33,993 bases of DNA. Source: a virus. The notes beneath the pieces are model-generated. The model was not told where the DNA came from. It worked only from the letters and a program-made list of their open reading frames with translations, and made no database searches. Made by a program: the position numbers and the translations under genes. The DNA is taken from positions 1 to 33,993 of the IMG/VR virus record IMGVR_UViG_3300044993_000431. The stretch is one strand, 5' to 3'. This document shows positions 31,310 through 33,993 of the stretch, in pieces. Within the stretch, counting starts at the first letter, position 1. The number at the start of each line of letters is the position of its first letter.

Positions 31310-33268
31310 TCAAGCCAGTTGCCACGAATCATCGACCAGCGAGCGCTTAGGTTTGGGAGTCGGCGGGGCCTGAACCTCTGTTTCTTGATCCGGTTTCGGC
31401 TTAATGGGGTCTCGTCGCCTGGTGAGTTCTTCTTGAAGAGAGTCAAAATTCGGTCGCAGAAGTTGAATCGCTGCCATCGCGAGAATACGACAATCCAACG
31501 CCTCGTTGCGCTGGCCATGGGTAATCACCCATTTTGATGTCACCTTACCGCCGAACCGAGTAGTGATCAGTCGTTCACTGACCAATTGCTGATACCATGC
31601 GGCCGGTCGGTCAGTAGGGAAATGACAATAACCTGGTCCAGGTTCCGTCACCAACGACAACCTGTTATAGAGCAGCGCCTTCGCCTCGTCCACCCCCAGG
31701 ATGACAGGTGTCACAATGCCTCGGGCCAACAACGCCCGGCGCTTGAGGTGATGCGCCCGCGAGATCATATTGATCATCGGGCGACCAGGACCTGGTACGC
31801 CTTTCGTGGGCCATACGGTCAAGGAGGTGCGCCTAGTGAATTCGTATACAGATTTTGTCAAATAACCGCTATCGACGCACACTCCAGACACATAGATCGG
31901 AATTCCGCCCGGCAAGTGATACGGTTGCTGGAGTAGTTGTTCTAGCTGATCCCAAACCTCCGTCTGCGTCGGATTCCCCGGTAGGATGTGATAATCCAGT
32001 GACCAGGACTCTTCACCGAAGCCCCAACCAACGACTTCGCACTCAAGGCGATCTCCTTGGACGTCCACACCTGCCGTGATGCACAAAACGCCTTCCGGAG
32101 CCTCAGCGGTATACGGCTCAGCGCGGTCACGCAGAACTTCCCACGGAACCTTTTCCTGAGTATTCTCAAACGGCTCGCCTAGAACAGTGTTTACGAACAC
32201 CGTGTAGGCACGATCGTCGCCTCGAGTTCGTAGATACCCCTTGACAATTTCTGCCGGGGTCGCTAGCGGATGCAGCGCGTATCCGGCCCAGATTCGGAAC
32301 CCGATCACACCGTTGAAGTTAGGAGCGAAAGTGAATCCCTTGTCCAGCTCCCACGACCAGCGGTCCGCGAGCCATCGCCCGCGCTTGAGCATAGATAAGT
32401 TCTTAGTTAGTGGTTGAACAGCGCCGCAGGTTTCGCAAATCCAATTCGCTGTGGAAGGATCGTCGTTCTGCCAATCCACATACGCTTTAGGGATCTGTTT
32501 TCCACGAATGACGGGTGCTTTGCTGTCCTTGCGGAAGACTCGGACGTGTTCTACTCCACAATGACAGCACGGGATCAAGAAATGTCCTTGCTCACTTTTC
32601 TCCCACCATTCCTCGATGCGCGACACGCCGCTCAGCGTGGGCGTGGACCCGATGGCGATTTTCCGGTTATAGTAGGTCGTGGCTCGGGCCATGCCGAGAA
32701 AGATTGGATCACCTTCCGAACGCACAGCGATGGGATACGCGTCAACCTCGTCAAACAGCACTAGACGGACGGTTATGCGGCGGAAAGACCTCGGGGAGTT
32801 GCTGCCGATCACATACAACAGACCGCCGGGAAACTCCCGTCGGAAAATCGTACCGTGCGAACCGATCCGCTTTTGCTTGATCGGCAAGCGGGACAACACC
32901 GAATCGATCGCGTCTCGAACCTCGCCATACGCATCTTGCTGCGTCGGCTGAACCAGCAAAATCGGCGACGGTTCTACGTGAGCGTAATAGCCGACCACAT
33001 TTCCGAGAATACGCGTCCAGCCTACTCGAGCGCTCTTCATCGCGACCACGATCTCGACGCGATCTTCGACGAAGGCGTCCATCATGGCGATCTGATATGG
33101 ATAGGACCGCCACGGACCAGGCTCTGCAGACACTGTCGAGTCCAAATAAGCGTGATCTTCCGCCCATTCAGACACTTTTCTGTATCGCCTGGGGGCAACT
33201 TCTTCAGCCAGTCGCTCAAGAAGCGACCCAAATCGCTCCTGCAGAGCCTGTTGATAAGCCGACATCAC
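31310..33268 (-). CDS. Terminase large subunit (GpA family)
   Basis: The 652-residue protein is a lambda GpA-type packaging motor. It shows a Walker A variant MKSARVGWT (77-85), Walker B LVLFDEVD (169-176, Asp173/Glu174), and a zinc-ribbon-like CCHC...CETC (234-281) between ATPase and nuclease domains. The nuclease motif GVDVQGDRLECEVVGWG (Asp402/Asp406) follows. It cuts DNA at the packaging site and pumps it into the head. The start may be the GTG at 33268 (GTGA overlap with the small subunit stop) or the ATG at 33265; no strong ribosome binding site decides. Length fits the family. Confidence 0.95.
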   Translation of the reverse strand: MMSAYQQALQERFGSLLERLAEEVAPRRYRKVSEWAEDHAYLDSTVSAEPGPWRSYPYQIAMMDAFVEDRVEIVVAMKSARVGWTRILGNVVGYYAHVEPSPILLVQPTQQDAYGEVRDAIDSVLSRLPIKQKRIGSHGTIFRREFPGGLLYVIGSNSPRSFRRITVRLVLFDEVDAYPIAVRSEGDPIFLGMARATTYYNRKIAIGSTPTLSGVSRIEEWWEKSEQGHFLIPCCHCGVEHVRVFRKDSKAPVIRGKQIPKAYVDWQNDDPSTANWICETCGAVQPLTKNLSMLKRGRWLADRWSWELDKGFTFAPNFNGVIGFRIWAGYALHPLATPAEIVKGYLRTRGDDRAYTVFVNTVLGEPFENTQEKVPWEVLRDRAEPYTAEAPEGVLCITAGVDVQGDRLECEVVGWGFGEESWSLDYHILPGNPTQTEVWDQLEQLLQQPYHLPGGIPIYVSGVCVDSGYLTKSVYEFTRRTSLTVWPTKGVPGPGRPMINMISRAHHLKRRALLARGIVTPVILGVDEAKALLYNRLSLVTEPGPGYCHFPTDRPAAWYQQLVSERLITTRFGGKVTSKWVITHGQRNEALDCRILAMAAIQLLRPNFDSLQEELTRRRDPIKPKPDQETEVQAPPTPKPKRSLVDDSWQLA

Positions 33269-33885
33269 GTCATCACTGTGCCAAGAGGCGACGATTTGAG
33301 CGAGCCGTTCTCTTTAGTGATCGTGATTAGTTCTTCCTTCGCGCCGAGGAAGTACCTCTGCGCGGTGAGCAGCGTGTCGGAAATGGCGCGTGTGATATGT
33401 TCGTACGCTTCCTCTTCCAGACCAGGGAACCGCTGACGAAAGACCCTCGGGATCTGCTCGAGCTCGATCTTGATCTTCTTCCACGGATCGAACACGACCT
33501 GTTCGATCACCCAATAAGGAACAAGATCGGCCTGTCGGACACGCCGTTCCAGCGCGGCTCGACGCGCCTTCTCCCTAAGATAGATCGTCTTATAGCGCAG
33601 AAGCTCGATCGGCGTGCCGTACACGAGCCCGTCGTCGGCGACCGCGTCGACGCCGGTCTGCTCGGCGTCATTCATCGCCTCGACTTCAGGATCAGGAATA
33701 GGATCAAAATACCCGGCACCGAAGAACTCGATCGCTTGCTGGCGACGAGTTTCAGGATTAGTGGCGGAATCGATCAGCGCGTCCTTGCCGAGAGTGCGAT
33801 CCACCCTTCCGCGATTGTCAAAGACAGTCGCGAGCTTGTTGATCTGCTCTTCAGTAAGCTCGACGCTCTCGTCATCTGCGCGCAT
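33265..33885 (-). CDS. Terminase small subunit-like protein
   Basis: The ATG at 33885 has GGAGG five bases upstream, so I start there (MRADDESVELTEEQ); an in-frame GTG at 33906 lacks such a site. The 206-residue product is acidic at the N-terminus and strongly helical and charged in the second half (IYLREKARRAALERRVRQAD). It lies directly before the large subunit with coupled translation, the Nu1 position. No clear N-terminal winged-helix motif like that of Nu1 could be read, so the role rests largely on position. It would bind the packaging site to the right of the gene. Confidence 0.65.
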   Translation of the reverse strand: MRADDESVELTEEQINKLATVFDNRGRVDRTLGKDALIDSATNPETRRQQAIEFFGAGYFDPIPDPEVEAMNDAEQTGVDAVADDGLVYGTPIELLRYKTIYLREKARRAALERRVRQADLVPYWVIEQVVFDPWKKIKIELEQIPRVFRQRFPGLEEEAYEHITRAISDTLLTAQRYFLGAKEELITITKENGSLKSSPLGTVMT

Positions 33886-33993
33886 TGTCACCTCCGATTG
33901 CGTCACTACACCAAGACTCTATGAAATGCAAGCCCTAAAAATCGACGAAAAATTAATCGGCTGCGCAAAAATCAAGCCGCGCCGCCGCCCGCC
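33886..33993. other. Region before the terminase genes: possible cos end and binding repeats
   Basis: Read on the minus strand, the window end starts GGCGGGCGGCGGCGCGGCTT and turns into T-rich sequence with TTTTTGCGC. This is close in composition and order to lambda's cohesive end (GGGCGGCGACCT then CGCGGGTTTTCGC), and at a similar distance from the small terminase gene. Three AAAAAT repeats (33937, 33948, 33967 on the plus strand), two of them 11 bp apart, might be terminase binding sites. No convincing promoter pair was found, although the late operon should start here. Confidence 0.4.

Noticed and set aside
33907-33993. Sigma70-type promoter before the terminase genes
   Set aside because: TTGATT and TAATTT occur on the minus strand but only 14 bases apart, so a promoter cannot be supported.

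Overview
The window is most of a lambda-like, long-tailed (siphovirus) phage or prophage genome. The host is almost certainly Gram-negative: the lysis cassette encodes an inner-membrane spanin plus an outer-membrane lipoprotein spanin, which only make sense in a cell with an outer membrane. Head and tail genes follow the lambda order almost gene for gene, read from right to left on the minus strand. The left end cuts through a gene. The right end lies about 110 bp upstream of the terminase small subunit and resembles a cos-type genome end.

Layout. Positions 1-4000 (plus strand) hold a tightly overlapping early or DNA-metabolism operon: two small unknown ORFs, a Cys-containing unknown, an SNF2-type helicase, a small LuxR-like HTH protein, a RuvC-fold nuclease, a broken DndC/PAPS-reductase-like gene and a small unknown. 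Transcription converges near 4.0 kb. Positions 4.1-5.9 kb (minus) carry the lysis cassette: holin-like protein, endolysin with a C-terminal membrane anchor, i-spanin and o-spanin. Positions 5.9-14.5 kb (minus) carry host-recognition proteins, including a 1268-residue tailspike with two PL6-like beta-helices and a GH26-like glycosidase domain. Positions 14.5-24.8 kb (minus) carry the tail tip (J, K, L-like, M-like), the tape measure, and tail chaperones G and GT, joined by a -1 frameshift at a GGGAAAC heptamer. Positions 24.7-27.5 kb carry the tail tube, tail terminator-like, Z-like, FII-like and DUF2190 decoration proteins. Positions 27.5-33.9 kb carry a ClpP-protease/major-capsid fusion, portal, gpW-like connector, and large and small terminase subunits.

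How it works together. The terminase packages DNA through the portal into a head whose protease and shell protein come from one polypeptide. The gpW/FII/Z/U-like proteins join head to tail. G/GT load the 1436-residue tape measure for tail-tube assembly. The tip and a set of fibre/spike proteins recognise, and probably degrade, surface polysaccharide. The lysis cassette then opens membrane, wall and outer membrane. Almost all neighbours overlap by 1-13 bases (ATGA, TAATG), so translation is probably coupled throughout.

The most notable signals are: the DndC-like gene missing its Cys-containing segments; the PL6-PL6-GH26 tailspike; an exact in-frame duplication of the o-spanin lipoprotein signal; a 21-bp intergenic repeat shared by two distant sites; and a strand-polarised octamer (CGCTGGTC) far more frequent than chance. 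No tRNA, rRNA, CRISPR array, insertion sequence or integrase was recognised.
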